Source of the DNA: Sipunculus nudus
Taxonomy: Eukaryota; Annelida; Sipuncula; Golfingiida; Sipunculidae
Direction of reading: 5' to 3'
DNA length: 64,000 nucleotides
Assembly: GCA_026874595.1 (NCBI GenBank)
Contig: JAPPUL010000081.1
Coordinates: 630,501-694,500 of the forward strand
Below the pieces are notes generated by a model. The model did not search any database. It worked only from the letters and a program-made list of their open reading frames with translations, and was not told the origin of the DNA. Made by a program: the position numbers and the translations under genes. This document shows, one piece after another, positions 38,615 to 47,543 of the stretch (positions are counted from its first letter, which is position 1; each line of letters starts with the position of its first letter).

Positions 38615-38772
38615 ATACTCATAATCAAAAGCATTTTTTTCTTCCTCTTAGACCATGTTCCTCTATTGCTCTTCCTTACTCAACTTCTCATTTATAACAC
38701 TTATATATATTAGGATTTATATTCTTTATTTTGTATGCTCTTTAGTATGCTCTTTAATGCTATTTATGAACA

Positions 38773-39564
38773 CTACAAATCTTGCTCCAACGTTAGTATC
38801 TTCTCCTTTATTGAAGACGCTTCTTCGTAGTTTTCATTGTATATTGCAAAAAATTTCTTCGTATACAAATTCACAAGCTTATCTCCTATTAGCCCTGGCA
38901 TAAAAAGTACTGAAAGAAAATTATCTATATCGTATTTATTCTCTTCATTCAATTTTGTAATTACATTTACGATCTTTTTCCTTGATAAGCTTTTACGCCG
39001 CCCCTCATACTCTTCACTATAATCTACTTCCTTACCTCCCTCCTCATCCCCTATAACCCCTTCCAAAACATCTTGTACTATAATAGCATCGCCTATCTCT
39101 TCGATTCTATCATACACCGCCTCTTTTCGCATATCCTCACGCATCTCCTTACTCAACTTCTCAAGCAAGCGCAATCTTTCCTTCTCCGATAATCCTTCTT
39201 CCAAAAGTTCAAACCGCCCCCTATACATTTCCGCATACTCCTCTATTACACTATTATATGCTTCTATCTCCTTATTGTAAAACGATGTCAAATCATCACC
39301 TACATCTTGTGGAAACTCCATCTCCCCTGCATATACAACATCACATTGGACTCCTCTTATCCGCATAAATAACTCTTCTATTGAGCTCATAGGCACTGGT
39401 GGAAATGTCGCTGTCAACAACTTCCCATCTACCGTCAAAGGGGATACCGTAAAGTTAATTGCAAATATACTACACCCAGGAACTATCGGATTATCTTCCT
39501 TTACATCCCAATATATTATCCCACTACCTACCAAGTTGTCTATATCTCCTCTTCTTAATATCAT
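38773..39564 (-). CDS. Protein of unknown function with UVR-like C-terminus
   Basis: 263 residues, not recognised. The first third has beta-strand character (GSGIIYWDVKEDNPIVPGCSIFAINFTVSP); the middle is strongly charged and helical (EEYAEMYRGRFELLEEGLSEKERLRLLEKLSKEMRED in two blocks); the C-terminus, YNENYEEASSIKEKI, resembles the YEEAAxLRDxI helix pair of the UVR domain. No signal peptide or membrane helix. It lies between fliN and murB on the same strand, with 150-base gaps on each side. A role in a protein-protein contact is as much as can be inferred. Confidence 0.8.
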   Translation of the reverse strand: MILRRGDIDNLVGSGIIYWDVKEDNPIVPGCSIFAINFTVSPLTVDGKLLTATFPPVPMSSIEELFMRIRGVQCDVVYAGEMEFPQDVGDDLTSFYNKEIEAYNSVIEEYAEMYRGRFELLEEGLSEKERLRLLEKLSKEMREDMRKEAVYDRIEEIGDAIIVQDVLEGVIGDEEGGKEVDYSEEYEGRRKSLSRKKIVNVITKLNEENKYDIDNFLSVLFMPGLIGDKLVNLYTKKFFAIYNENYEEASSIKEKILTLEQDL

Positions 39565-39714
39565 AGTAATCTTTTCGCTTAATTTATATCTCAGATTTGG
39601 CTGCCTAATATAAACTCTTTAAAAAAAAGGAAACCATTATATTAATATAACTCAATTGCCTTAGAAAACTAATAGTTTTTTAACTCTCGATCTTTTGTTA
39701 GATTTTTGCCAGGC

Positions 39715-40215
39715 TTACGATAATTCAAACTTAAGTCTATCTTCTATATCTACTATATCTACTATCTTTACTCCAAAATTCCCGTCTATTGCAACTATTT
39801 CCCCATACGCTATTAATCTATTATTTACCATTATATCTACATATTCTCCATTAAGCTTATCAAGTTCAACTATTGCACCAGCGGAAAGCTCAAGTACCTC
39901 ATCCACTAACATCTTTGTTCGCCCTATCTCAACCGATAAATTCATCTTAACATCAAGCAATAACGCCATGTTCTCTACACTCTCTATCTCAAACTCGCTA
40001 ACGCTAGTTTGCCCCTTAACCACTGGACCCCCTACTATATCATCCCCTCCTCTACCACTTGAAAGCTCCTCAGCCCTATCCTTTACCTTCCCAACTTCCT
40101 CTTCCCCTGCTTTACTCTCTTCAGTCGATTTCGATTTCCCTTCTTCCATCTCAATTTCACTCAATAGCGAATCTAAATCCTCCTGACTTAATGACCCCTC
40201 GATACTATCTGACAT
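39715..40215 (-). CDS. fliN: Flagellar motor switch protein FliN
   Basis: 166 residues. FliN forms the lower C-ring of the flagellar motor and helps control rotation and export. The N-terminal LSQEDLDSLLSEI motif is shared with FliM/FliN proteins; an acidic, low-complexity linker follows (about 25-80); the C-terminal SpoA domain is complete (LLLDVKMNLSVEIGRTKMLVDEVLELSAGAIVELDKLNGEYVDIMVN in successive blocks, IAYGEIVAIDGNFGVKI). It stands outside any flagellar operon. It ends with a 9-bp tandem duplication encoding VDIVDI. Its presence implies that the organism is flagellated. Confidence 0.93.
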   Translation of the reverse strand: MSDSIEGSLSQEDLDSLLSEIEMEEGKSKSTEESKAGEEEVGKVKDRAEELSSGRGGDDIVGGPVVKGQTSVSEFEIESVENMALLLDVKMNLSVEIGRTKMLVDEVLELSAGAIVELDKLNGEYVDIMVNNRLIAYGEIVAIDGNFGVKIVDIVDIEDRLKFELS

Positions 40216-40556
40216 TTACTCCACCTCGTTTTATTGCTTTTTACTTCTATTCTAGGAGACTCGCCCATCTTTATCCTCTATTCCACTCCTATCATTTTAA
40301 TATTTAACATCTCTTTTGAAACTTATCATCGTAACATTATTCAGTATTCTAAATTATTTATTAATTGCATATTTGCTTTATTTTTACTTTAGGCTTTCTT
40401 ATCTTACTTTTTTAGCCTTTTTTAAAACCATTATTACTTTCTTTTTACTATATTTTCATATTTAAAATATAATAAGTCGACAATCCTTGCATATATTTAT
40501 TTCTACCGCCTATTATGGTAGATAGCTAGGTTGTTAACAATGTTAGAGGGTTTTAT
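40216..40556. other. Non-coding divergent gap
   Basis: 341 AT-rich, pyrimidine-rich bases between fliN (minus) and the small + strand gene at 40557. It must hold promoters for both, but none was assigned. GAGGTGG at 40219-40225 read on the minus strand is the fliN ribosome-binding site. No RNA gene was recognised. Confidence 0.5.
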
Positions 40557-40937
40557 ATGATCTTTCAAATTTATACCGTTGATAAAAATATTCCCAAACA
40601 CAAATTCTCCTCAAAGGAAATTAAACTAAGAGATACTTTACTTTTGCTCTTAAACCCTTTTCCCATACATCGCCTTCGCATTAGAAAAGATTATTCTATC
40701 GACATAAACGAAATTAGCATCGATATTGAACTCGATTCTATTATTACTTCTGAGGCCATTTATAATAAAATCGCTCATAGAATTTTCAAAATTATGCAGC
40801 TTGACCTAGTTAGCTTACATAATAATTCTCCCAAAACTAATTTCCCCTACTTCTTCTATGGCGAGAAAGATATTCTCGGATACAATTGCAGCATCTTCCT
40901 TGACGTCCCAAAAAAAGCTTATATAATAAAACCATAA
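40557..40937 (+). CDS. Small protein of unknown function
   Basis: 126 residues, not recognised. AGAGGG six to seven bases before the ATG supports expression. The protein is basic and rich in Ile/Lys, with no signal peptide. A hydrophobic pattern LRDTLLLLLNPFPIHRLR is followed by alternating-hydrophobic segments (SIDINEISIDIELDS) that suggest beta strands. It is on the opposite strand to its neighbours and faces the 3' end of the penicillin-binding protein gene. It may be specific to this lineage. Confidence 0.65.
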   Translation: MIFQIYTVDKNIPKHKFSSKEIKLRDTLLLLLNPFPIHRLRIRKDYSIDINEISIDIELDSIITSEAIYNKIAHRIFKIMQLDLVSLHNNSPKTNFPYFFYGEKDILGYNCSIFLDVPKKAYIIKP

Positions 40938-40951
40938 TATTTAATTTTTTT

Positions 40952-41026
40952 GTAAAACCCCGCTTCGTAAAACCCCGCTTCGTAAAACCCCACTTTGTAA
41001 AACCCCACTTTGTAAAAACTCACTTC
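40952..41026. repeat. Five 15-bp tandem units spanning a stop codon
   Basis: GTAAAACCCCGCTTC twice, GTAAAACCCCACTTT twice, GTAAAAACTCACTTC once. The stop codon of the penicillin-binding protein gene (TGA, minus strand) falls in the unit nearest the gene; the same codon is TGG or CGG in the other four, so the frame would continue as TK[WR]GF repeats if the stop were absent. Confidence 0.95.
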
Positions 41027-42648
41027 GTAACTATAAAGCCATTGTCAAGTAACTTCATCGTCAAATCCCTAAATACTGGAGCCGCAACTCCTGCTGCTGA
41101 CTTTGGCCCTTTTTGAGGATTCCTCATAAAAACAAGCACTGTTAATATTTTTTCATTATACGGGACAAAGCCTATAAACGATGTGTTTACTTTGTCCTTT
41201 GAAAAGGACTTTTCTTCTATATTATATATATTGCTTGTACTCGTTTTGCCCGCAAGGTCAAGACCCTTTATCATTGCGTTATGTCCTGTCCCCCCTTCTT
41301 CTAATACCCCTCTTAGCAAAGTATATATCTTATCTGACGTCTTTTTAGATAATATCCGTCTGCCATCATCTTCACTCTTATCTAATTTAAGATCTTCTCC
41401 TCTACTATTTGTTATTCGCTTTACTATCTTAGGCTTATACAATAAACCACCATTTGCAAAAACTCCTGCCTTGCTCGTCAACTGGATTAGCGTGACCCCC
41501 AATTCATAACCTATTGACAACATAGACTTCGATAACTTATTTATATCTTTTAACCTCGGTATACGTCCTACTATCTCTCCCGGTAAGTCTATCCCTGTCT
41601 TTTTCCCAAAACCATACTCCTTTAGATATTTATAAAACTTTAACCTATCAAGTAAAAAAGATGCCTTCACTATACCTACATTACACGATTTCCTTATTAC
41701 ATCCCCTAAGCTTATCCTTCCATGTTCCTTATGGCACCTTATAAGTCGGCCGCGTACCTTTATACTCCCAGGACAATAAAAATACTTATCTTCACTAAGT
41801 AATCCCTCTTCAAATAACATTCCTGCTGTGAATACTTTCATTATTGAGCCCGGTGAGTAGTAACTCGATATCCCTTTATTTAAGAAAAGTCCTTTTGCAT
41901 ATTTACTGTACTCGTTATTATTATATCTTGGATAGTTTGTAAACGCTCTTATCTCTCCGCTACCGCTTTCCATGATTATTATACTTCCCTCATCTGCTCC
42001 ATACTTTAATATATTATTACGAAGCACCAACTCTGATACCTTTTGTATGTCATAATCTATTGTTAGGTATATATTATTTCCCTTCTTTAGAAAATCTCTA
42101 AAAGCCTCACCTCCTCCCATATCTCCTGCTCTAAGCTCCTTTTCATAGTAATACTCTATCCCCTCTATCCCTTCGTTATCTATATTTGTAAAGCCAAGTA
42201 CATGCGACAATAACTCCTGAGGATAGACTCGCTTATACTCTTCCCTTACATATATCCCTTCCATGTTTAAATTCCTTATCTCAGTTGCTTGCTCTCCTTT
42301 TATCCTCCGTTTTAACCAATTAAAACTCTTGTTTAAATTAAACTTCTCTATTAGTCGCTTCTCTTTTATCCCAAGTAGATTTGCAAGCTTGCCTAGTTTC
42401 TCTTTAAGCTCTTTTTCATCGAAATCTTTCGGATTTGCAAATATTGAATAACTTAACTCATTTGTTGCAAGTACTCGCCCCCGCAGGTCGTATATGTCCC
42501 CTCTTAAACTAGTTATTCCTTTATTGATTAATCCCTTTGTCTGGCCTCCTGATAGGGCAATGTATATAAAACGCACACTGACTGCCATAAAAAGCAGTAC
42601 TATAATAAGCAGTATAAATATATATCTAGATTTGTTTGGTAGCACCAT
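41020..42648 (-). CDS. Class B penicillin-binding protein (FtsI/PBP2-like transpeptidase)
   Basis: 542 residues. It cross-links peptidoglycan. One N-terminal membrane anchor (about 9-30), a dimerisation domain with RGDIYDLRGRVLATN, and a transpeptidase domain. Active-site motifs: S268-I-M-K271 (SxxK, in YSPGSIMK), S321-C-N323 (SxN), and K468-T-S470 where KTG is expected (LAGKTSTSN). The last is unusual. FtsI or SpoVD-like function in division is more likely than PBP2 because of the short spacing and lack of long loops, but this is not certain. It is not next to other division genes. Its 3' end is embedded in 15-bp tandem repeats. Confidence 0.9.
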   Translation of the reverse strand: MVLPNKSRYIFILLIIVLLFMAVSVRFIYIALSGGQTKGLINKGITSLRGDIYDLRGRVLATNELSYSIFANPKDFDEKELKEKLGKLANLLGIKEKRLIEKFNLNKSFNWLKRRIKGEQATEIRNLNMEGIYVREEYKRVYPQELLSHVLGFTNIDNEGIEGIEYYYEKELRAGDMGGGEAFRDFLKKGNNIYLTIDYDIQKVSELVLRNNILKYGADEGSIIIMESGSGEIRAFTNYPRYNNNEYSKYAKGLFLNKGISSYYSPGSIMKVFTAGMLFEEGLLSEDKYFYCPGSIKVRGRLIRCHKEHGRISLGDVIRKSCNVGIVKASFLLDRLKFYKYLKEYGFGKKTGIDLPGEIVGRIPRLKDINKLSKSMLSIGYELGVTLIQLTSKAGVFANGGLLYKPKIVKRITNSRGEDLKLDKSEDDGRRILSKKTSDKIYTLLRGVLEEGGTGHNAMIKGLDLAGKTSTSNIYNIEEKSFSKDKVNTSFIGFVPYNEKILTVLVFMRNPQKGPKSAAGVAAPVFRDLTMKLLDNGFIVTK

Positions 42649-42787
42649 GTCTTAAAATAATCCTATTATTCTTTCTTATGACGGTTTTTTGTTTATTTTA
42701 TATTAATAATTATTTACTCTCTAAGATTAATAACTCTAAGACTAATAACTTAATATTCACATTCTTGGAATAGCTCTTACAAGCATT

Positions 42788-43363
42788 ATGGATAGGGAAC
42801 ATATTTTAATTGACAAAATTAAAGCATACATTAAAAAGCATCTTGAATATAGTAGATATTTACACTCTATTGAAGTTGCAAGGACTGCTTGCAAAATTGG
42901 GCTTGCTCATAACCTAGATATTAATATCCTCAATATTGCTGCACTCCTTCATGATTGTGCAAAACACCTTTCCTTAGAGCAGCTTAAAGAATATTCTCTC
43001 AAACATAAGCACATCCCCACATCCCTTGAGGCAAGTTCTCATGCTTTCTTACATGCAAAGGTTTCTGCCATAATTGCAACCAATATTTTCAACATTAAAG
43101 ATCACAACATTATTAATGCTATCAAAAGTCATACTCTTGGCAGGGTCAATATGTCTATTTATGAAGAAGTTATTTTTGTTGCTGACTTTTGTGAGCCAAC
43201 TAGAAATATTGTTCAAGCTCAAAATATTATTACACTTGCTCTTTCTAACATTAAAAAAGCCGTCTTTGCTGTCATTTCAAATAAATTACAATTCCTTATA
43301 AATAAAGGCCTTTTTATTCATCCGCAAAGCATTGACGTATACAACAAATATCATATATACTAA
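42788..43363 (+). CDS. yqeK: YqeK-family HD-domain hydrolase
   Basis: 191 residues. YqeK proteins are symmetrical diadenosine tetraphosphatases with an HD metal site. The motifs are in order: RYLHSIEVARTA (first His), AALLHDCAKHL (HD), HAFLHAKVSAIIA (His), AIKSHTLGRVNMS (His) and VFVADFCEPTR in the form VIFVADFCEPTRN. This is the complete family pattern. In other bacteria yqeK often follows nadD; here it stands alone between the PBP and nrdJ genes. No strong ribosome-binding site precedes the ATG. Confidence 0.92.
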   Translation: MDREHILIDKIKAYIKKHLEYSRYLHSIEVARTACKIGLAHNLDINILNIAALLHDCAKHLSLEQLKEYSLKHKHIPTSLEASSHAFLHAKVSAIIATNIFNIKDHNIINAIKSHTLGRVNMSIYEEVIFVADFCEPTRNIVQAQNIITLALSNIKKAVFAVISNKLQFLINKGLFIHPQSIDVYNKYHIY

Positions 43364-43383
43364 CTTCTTATGTCTACGAATAT

Positions 43384-46164
43384 CTAAGAACACCCGCTTG
43401 TTGAACCGCAATTTAAACATCTATAACAACTTCCGTTTCTTATCATTATAGAACCGCATATCGCACAAGGATTTGCATCTTTTGAATATTTAAACAAAGC
43501 CTCTTCCTTATGATTACTACTACTACTTATTTCATACCCTTCTGCCGTTTTAAGCTCTACATCATCCTCCAACTCTGCCACAACAGGGTTTTTATTTAGA
43601 AACTTTATTGAAAGCCACCTAAATATATAATCCATTATAGACTTTGCTATAGGTATTGCTTTATTTGATGTGTAGCCTGATGGCTCAAAGCGAGTGTGCA
43701 CAAACTTATCTACTAGTATCTCAAGCGGTACTCCATATTGCAGGGCAAGCGAAACAGACGTTGCAAACGAATCCATAAGCCCAGATACTACAGAACCCTC
43801 CTTTGCCATTACAATAAATAGCTCGCCAAGTGTTCCATCCTTATACATCCCTGCTGTTACATATCCATCATGCCCTCCTACACTAAACTTATGAGTAATA
43901 GCTTCGCGCTCCTCAGGCAGTATTCGTCTTTTTATCGTTTGAGACGTTTTCTCTTTAGTTTTATCTTCCTTTGTTGTAGACAGGGGCTGCACTAACTTTG
44001 AACCGTCTCTATATATTGCTATAGATTTAAGCCCTCGTTTCCAAGCTTCAATAAGAGCATAGTATATATCATCTTTAGTTACACTGCTATCCATGTTTAT
44101 AGTCTTTGATATTGCTCCTGACAGAAAAGGCTGTATTGCTTCCATCATTTTTATATGGCCCATATAGCTAATATTACGTGTCCCATTAGTCGGTTTAAAT
44201 GCACAGTCAAAAATACTAAGATGCTCTTTTTTAAGTTCCGGACAGCCTTCTATCGTATCATTAGAATCTATATATTTTATAATACTATTTATTTCCTCTT
44301 GTTTGTAATTAAAATTCTCCAAAGCCATTGCTATTGTTTGATTTACAATCTTTAAAAGCCCGCCCCCTACAAGCTTTTTATACTTAACCAGTGCAATGTC
44401 AGGCTCAATTCCCGTAGTATCACAATCCATCATAAAAGCAATAGTACCAGTTGGTGCTAGAACTGTCGTTTGAGAGTTCCTATAACCATACTCTTTCCCT
44501 AGATTATAAGCATCGTCCCATAAAGTATTTGATATATCAAAAAGTATTTTTGCCTCCGCTTTATCTTTGTCTCGTCCCAATTTCTCAACAGAGTCCATAA
44601 GTTTCAAAGATGCTTTCCTATGCATATCTACTACATTAAGCATTGGCTTTGAATTAATTTTGTAATGTTTGAAAGGGCCCTGCACACTTGCTATTATAGA
44701 AGACATCTTATAGGCTGCCCCGCACATTATAGAAGTAATTAGCGCTGCATAATTTCTCCCCTCAACACTATCATAAGCATAGCCTTTCGACATAAGAAGT
44801 GCTCCAAGATTTGCATAACCAAGACCAAGTGGTCTATAGTCAAGACTATTTTGAGTAATCTTTTGTCCTGGATACGTCGCATGCGATACAAGTATCTCCT
44901 GTGCAATAATCATTATTGAAACTGCATAACTAAAACCTACAAAATCAAAAGTATCTTTTTCAGTAGAACCTTTTTCCTTTTTAGTTCTAAACTTCATAAG
45001 GTTTAATGAAGCCAAGTTACAGGCTGAATCATCCAAAAACATATATTCAGAACAAGGATTACTAGAATTAATTTTACCTGAGTTTGGACAAGTATGCCAT
45101 TTATTAATCGTAGTATCAAACTGCAAACCAGGATCACCGCAAACATAAGTTGCCCCCGCAATATCCATAAGCAACTCTTTTGCCTTAAAAGACGAAACGA
45201 ATTCTTTAGAGACAACTGCTTTAGTTTTCCATTCTTTATTATTAATTGCACTTTCCATAAACTGATCATCTACACGTACGCTGTGATTAGCGTTTTGAAA
45301 TGCGATAGAGTTATAGGCCTCTCCATTAAATGATCCATCATAGCCTGCGTTAATTAGTGCATGTGCTTTCTTCTCTTCCAAAGCCTTGCTATTTATAAAT
45401 TCTTTGATATCTGGATGATCTGCATTAAGTATAACCATCTTTGCAGCACGACGAGTTTTACCACCAGACTTTATTACTCCCGCAAAAGCATCATAACCTT
45501 TCATAAAAGATACCGGGCCCGATGCAGTCCCTCCCCCACTAAGACCTTCTGATGAGGACCTTATCGTAGACAAGTTAGTTCCCGTCCCTGAACCCCATTT
45601 AAAAAGCATTCCTTCTGTTTTTGCAAGATCTAATATCGAAGACATCGTGTCTTCTACTGAGTTTATGAAACATGCTGAAAACTGGTTCGTACTACTTTCA
45701 ACCCCACAATTAAACCATACAGGGCTATTGAATGAAGCCTTTTGATTTAGCAATAAATCGCTAAGCTCTCGGTAAAATACATTACAAGAGCTTTCATCAC
45801 AAAAATATCCGTCCTCCATACCCCAATCTGCTATGGTTCTTGCAACACGCTCAATCATAACTTTAACGCTAGTCTCGCGCTCTTTAGAACCAACAGGCCC
45901 ACCAGTAAAATATTTAGAAGCTACTACATTTGTTGCAATCTGTGACCAAGATTTTGGAAACTCAACGCTATTGGCCTCAAAAATGATTTCATTATTTTCG
46001 TTAGTAATAGATGCATTCCTAAGCTCCCATTCAATTTGATCATAAGGATGTCCGTCATAGTCACTAAACATAGGCTTAATAGAAAGCCCGTTATTCCTTT
46101 TTTCGATCATCTTATTTATTATGTTCTTGCTAATTTTAGCGTGTTGTTCCAACGTAGCCCCCAA
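43384..46164 (-). CDS. nrdJ: Adenosylcobalamin-dependent ribonucleotide reductase (class II)
   Basis: 926 residues. It reduces ribonucleotides to deoxyribonucleotides with a cobalamin-derived radical (EC 1.17.4.1), working with or without oxygen. The catalytic region has FNSPVWFNCG, FSACFINSVEDTM, WGSGTGTNLSTIRS, NPCSEYMFLDDSACNLASLNL (Cys and Glu of the radical site) and LAPTGTIAFMMDCDTTGIEP. The C-terminus is a zinc ribbon (CAICG...CYRCLNCG) as in NrdJ proteins. The called start is TTG; upstream sequence has no clear ribosome-binding site and a second TTG four codons in follows GGGGG, so the exact start is open. The cbi genes at the window end suggest that the cofactor is made in the cell. 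Confidence 0.95.
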   Translation of the reverse strand: MGATLEQHAKISKNIINKMIEKRNNGLSIKPMFSDYDGHPYDQIEWELRNASITNENNEIIFEANSVEFPKSWSQIATNVVASKYFTGGPVGSKERETSVKVMIERVARTIADWGMEDGYFCDESSCNVFYRELSDLLLNQKASFNSPVWFNCGVESSTNQFSACFINSVEDTMSSILDLAKTEGMLFKWGSGTGTNLSTIRSSSEGLSGGGTASGPVSFMKGYDAFAGVIKSGGKTRRAAKMVILNADHPDIKEFINSKALEEKKAHALINAGYDGSFNGEAYNSIAFQNANHSVRVDDQFMESAINNKEWKTKAVVSKEFVSSFKAKELLMDIAGATYVCGDPGLQFDTTINKWHTCPNSGKINSSNPCSEYMFLDDSACNLASLNLMKFRTKKEKGSTEKDTFDFVGFSYAVSIMIIAQEILVSHATYPGQKITQNSLDYRPLGLGYANLGALLMSKGYAYDSVEGRNYAALITSIMCGAAYKMSSIIASVQGPFKHYKINSKPMLNVVDMHRKASLKLMDSVEKLGRDKDKAEAKILFDISNTLWDDAYNLGKEYGYRNSQTTVLAPTGTIAFMMDCDTTGIEPDIALVKYKKLVGGGLLKIVNQTIAMALENFNYKQEEINSIIKYIDSNDTIEGCPELKKEHLSIFDCAFKPTNGTRNISYMGHIKMMEAIQPFLSGAISKTINMDSSVTKDDIYYALIEAWKRGLKSIAIYRDGSKLVQPLSTTKEDKTKEKTSQTIKRRILPEEREAITHKFSVGGHDGYVTAGMYKDGTLGELFIVMAKEGSVVSGLMDSFATSVSLALQYGVPLEILVDKFVHTRFEPSGYTSNKAIPIAKSIMDYIFRWLSIKFLNKNPVVAELEDDVELKTAEGYEISSSSNHKEEALFKYSKDANPCAICGSIMIRNGSCYRCLNCGSTSGCS

Positions 46165-46552
46165 TTATATCATATTAATTAATAATTAATTAATAAAATA
46201 TACATTTTGTTCATATGTTTGCAAAGAAAAAGTTTTATTATAAAACACTGAGTTGCTATAAAGTATTGTTGACATTTAGTTTTAGGTATATAAAGATTTT
46301 GTAAAATTTAATTAAAAATAAACAACTGAAAATGAGTATATCCACAGGCTTTAAAAGCACTCAAAATGGGCAGTTAAGTATATATATAATTTTATAACTA
46401 TTCAACCAATTTATTGCAAAAATATACATTTATAGCAAACTAGTTTATTACAAAAATATACATTTATACTAAATCTAAAATGAGTATATTTAAAGACTGC
46501 TAAAAGACTGCTAAAACCTAAAGATAAGGAGATTAAAAAATAATAAAAGGTT
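46165..46552. other. Divergent regulatory gap between nrdJ and ilvE, with repeats
   Basis: 388 very AT-rich bases. Two 25-bp copies, differing at one base, of TTTATTNCAAAAATATACAT plus TTATA (46410-46434, 46444-46468) lie 34 bases apart; AAGACTGCTAA occurs twice in tandem (46493-46514); AAAATGAGTATAT occurs twice (about 46330 and 46478). TTGACA at about 46268 followed by TATAAAG is a possible promoter with short spacing. No cobalamin riboswitch core was recognised. Confidence 0.5.
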
Positions 46553-47485
46553 ATGGATAAAACAAAGGCACGATACGCATACTTTAAAGATAAAATAGTA
46601 CAGGTTGAAGAAGCGAATATAAATATCCAAACTCATGCTCTACAATACGGAACAGCATGTTTTGGCGGTATTCGTGGTTATTGGGATGACTTAACAAATA
46701 GCATGTATTTATTCAGACTAGAAGACCATTACAAAAGACTTTTGGAATCCTCAAAAATACTATTAATGCGTTCAAAGTACAGTATTGCAGAGCTTATGGA
46801 GATAACGCTAAAGCTAGTAAGCAAGAACGCAGACAAAAATGGAATATATATAAGACCCTTTTTATATAAAAGTGACTTATCGTTATCCCCGAGACTACAC
46901 AACGTAAAAAATAGCCTTGCAATATATATAATTCCGCTTGAAAATTATCTTGACATAGAATTTGGATTAAAATGTCGCATATCAAGCTGGAGGCGTATAA
47001 CAGATAATATGATTCCGACAAAAGCAAAGGCATCCGGCGTATATATAAACTCAGCACTCGCCAAATCGGAGGCGATGCTTGATAATTATGATGAGGCAAT
47101 ATTCTTAGACCATATGGGGTACGTATCAGAAGGCTCAGCGGCAAACATATTCATAGTAAAGAAAGACAAACTAATAACGCCACCATTATCAGCGTCAATA
47201 CTTGCAGGAATAACAAGAAATACAATAATAGAACTTGCTCGTGAAGAACTAAAATTAGAAGTTATTGAGAGGAATATAGAACGTTCTGAGCTATATATAG
47301 CCGATGAAGTCTTCTTCTGCGGAACAGGTGTACAAGTTGCATGGATAAAGGAAATAGACAGAAGACTAATAGGCACTGGACAGATAGGCAAACTAACAAA
47401 ACAAATTCAAAGAATCTATTTTCAAGTGGTAAAAGGACGTCTTGAAAAGTATAGCAAATGGCTTACCAAAGTAGAACCAAAGTAA
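46553..47485 (+). CDS. ilvE: Branched-chain amino acid aminotransferase
   Basis: 310 residues, the usual size. It transfers the amino group between glutamate and the keto acids of Ile, Leu and Val (EC 2.6.1.42), with PLP bound to Lys159 (PTKAKASGVYINS). Other class IV aminotransferase motifs: HALQYGTACFGGIRGYW, EAIFLDHMGYVSEGSAANIFIV, ILAGITRNTIIELARE and ELYIADEVFFCGTGVQVAWI. No other branched-chain biosynthesis gene is visible, so it may act in amino acid breakdown or as the last step of synthesis. AAAAGG is two bases before the ATG and AAGGAG is further upstream. Confidence 0.95.
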   Translation: MDKTKARYAYFKDKIVQVEEANINIQTHALQYGTACFGGIRGYWDDLTNSMYLFRLEDHYKRLLESSKILLMRSKYSIAELMEITLKLVSKNADKNGIYIRPFLYKSDLSLSPRLHNVKNSLAIYIIPLENYLDIEFGLKCRISSWRRITDNMIPTKAKASGVYINSALAKSEAMLDNYDEAIFLDHMGYVSEGSAANIFIVKKDKLITPPLSASILAGITRNTIIELAREELKLEVIERNIERSELYIADEVFFCGTGVQVAWIKEIDRRLIGTGQIGKLTKQIQRIYFQVVKGRLEKYSKWLTKVEPK

Positions 47486-47515
47486 AACTAAAGTATAACC
47501 ACATGAAAATATAAT

Positions 47516-47543
47516 TTATTTCCAAAAACTTATTTCCAAAAAA
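47516..47543. repeat. 14-bp tandem duplication on the antiporter stop codon
   Basis: TTATTTCCAAAAAC followed by TTATTTCCAAAAAA. The minus-strand stop codon (TTA on the + strand at 47530) starts the second copy, so the last codons of the antiporter gene and its stop are duplicated just downstream. Confidence 0.85.

Noticed and set aside
41020-42648. Penicillin-binding protein as a pseudogene because of the stop in the repeat
   Set aside because: The transpeptidase domain is complete before the stop, so the protein is probably functional.
46165-46552. Cobalamin riboswitch upstream of nrdJ
   Set aside because: No B12-box-like core or multi-helix structure could be recognised in this very AT-rich spacer.
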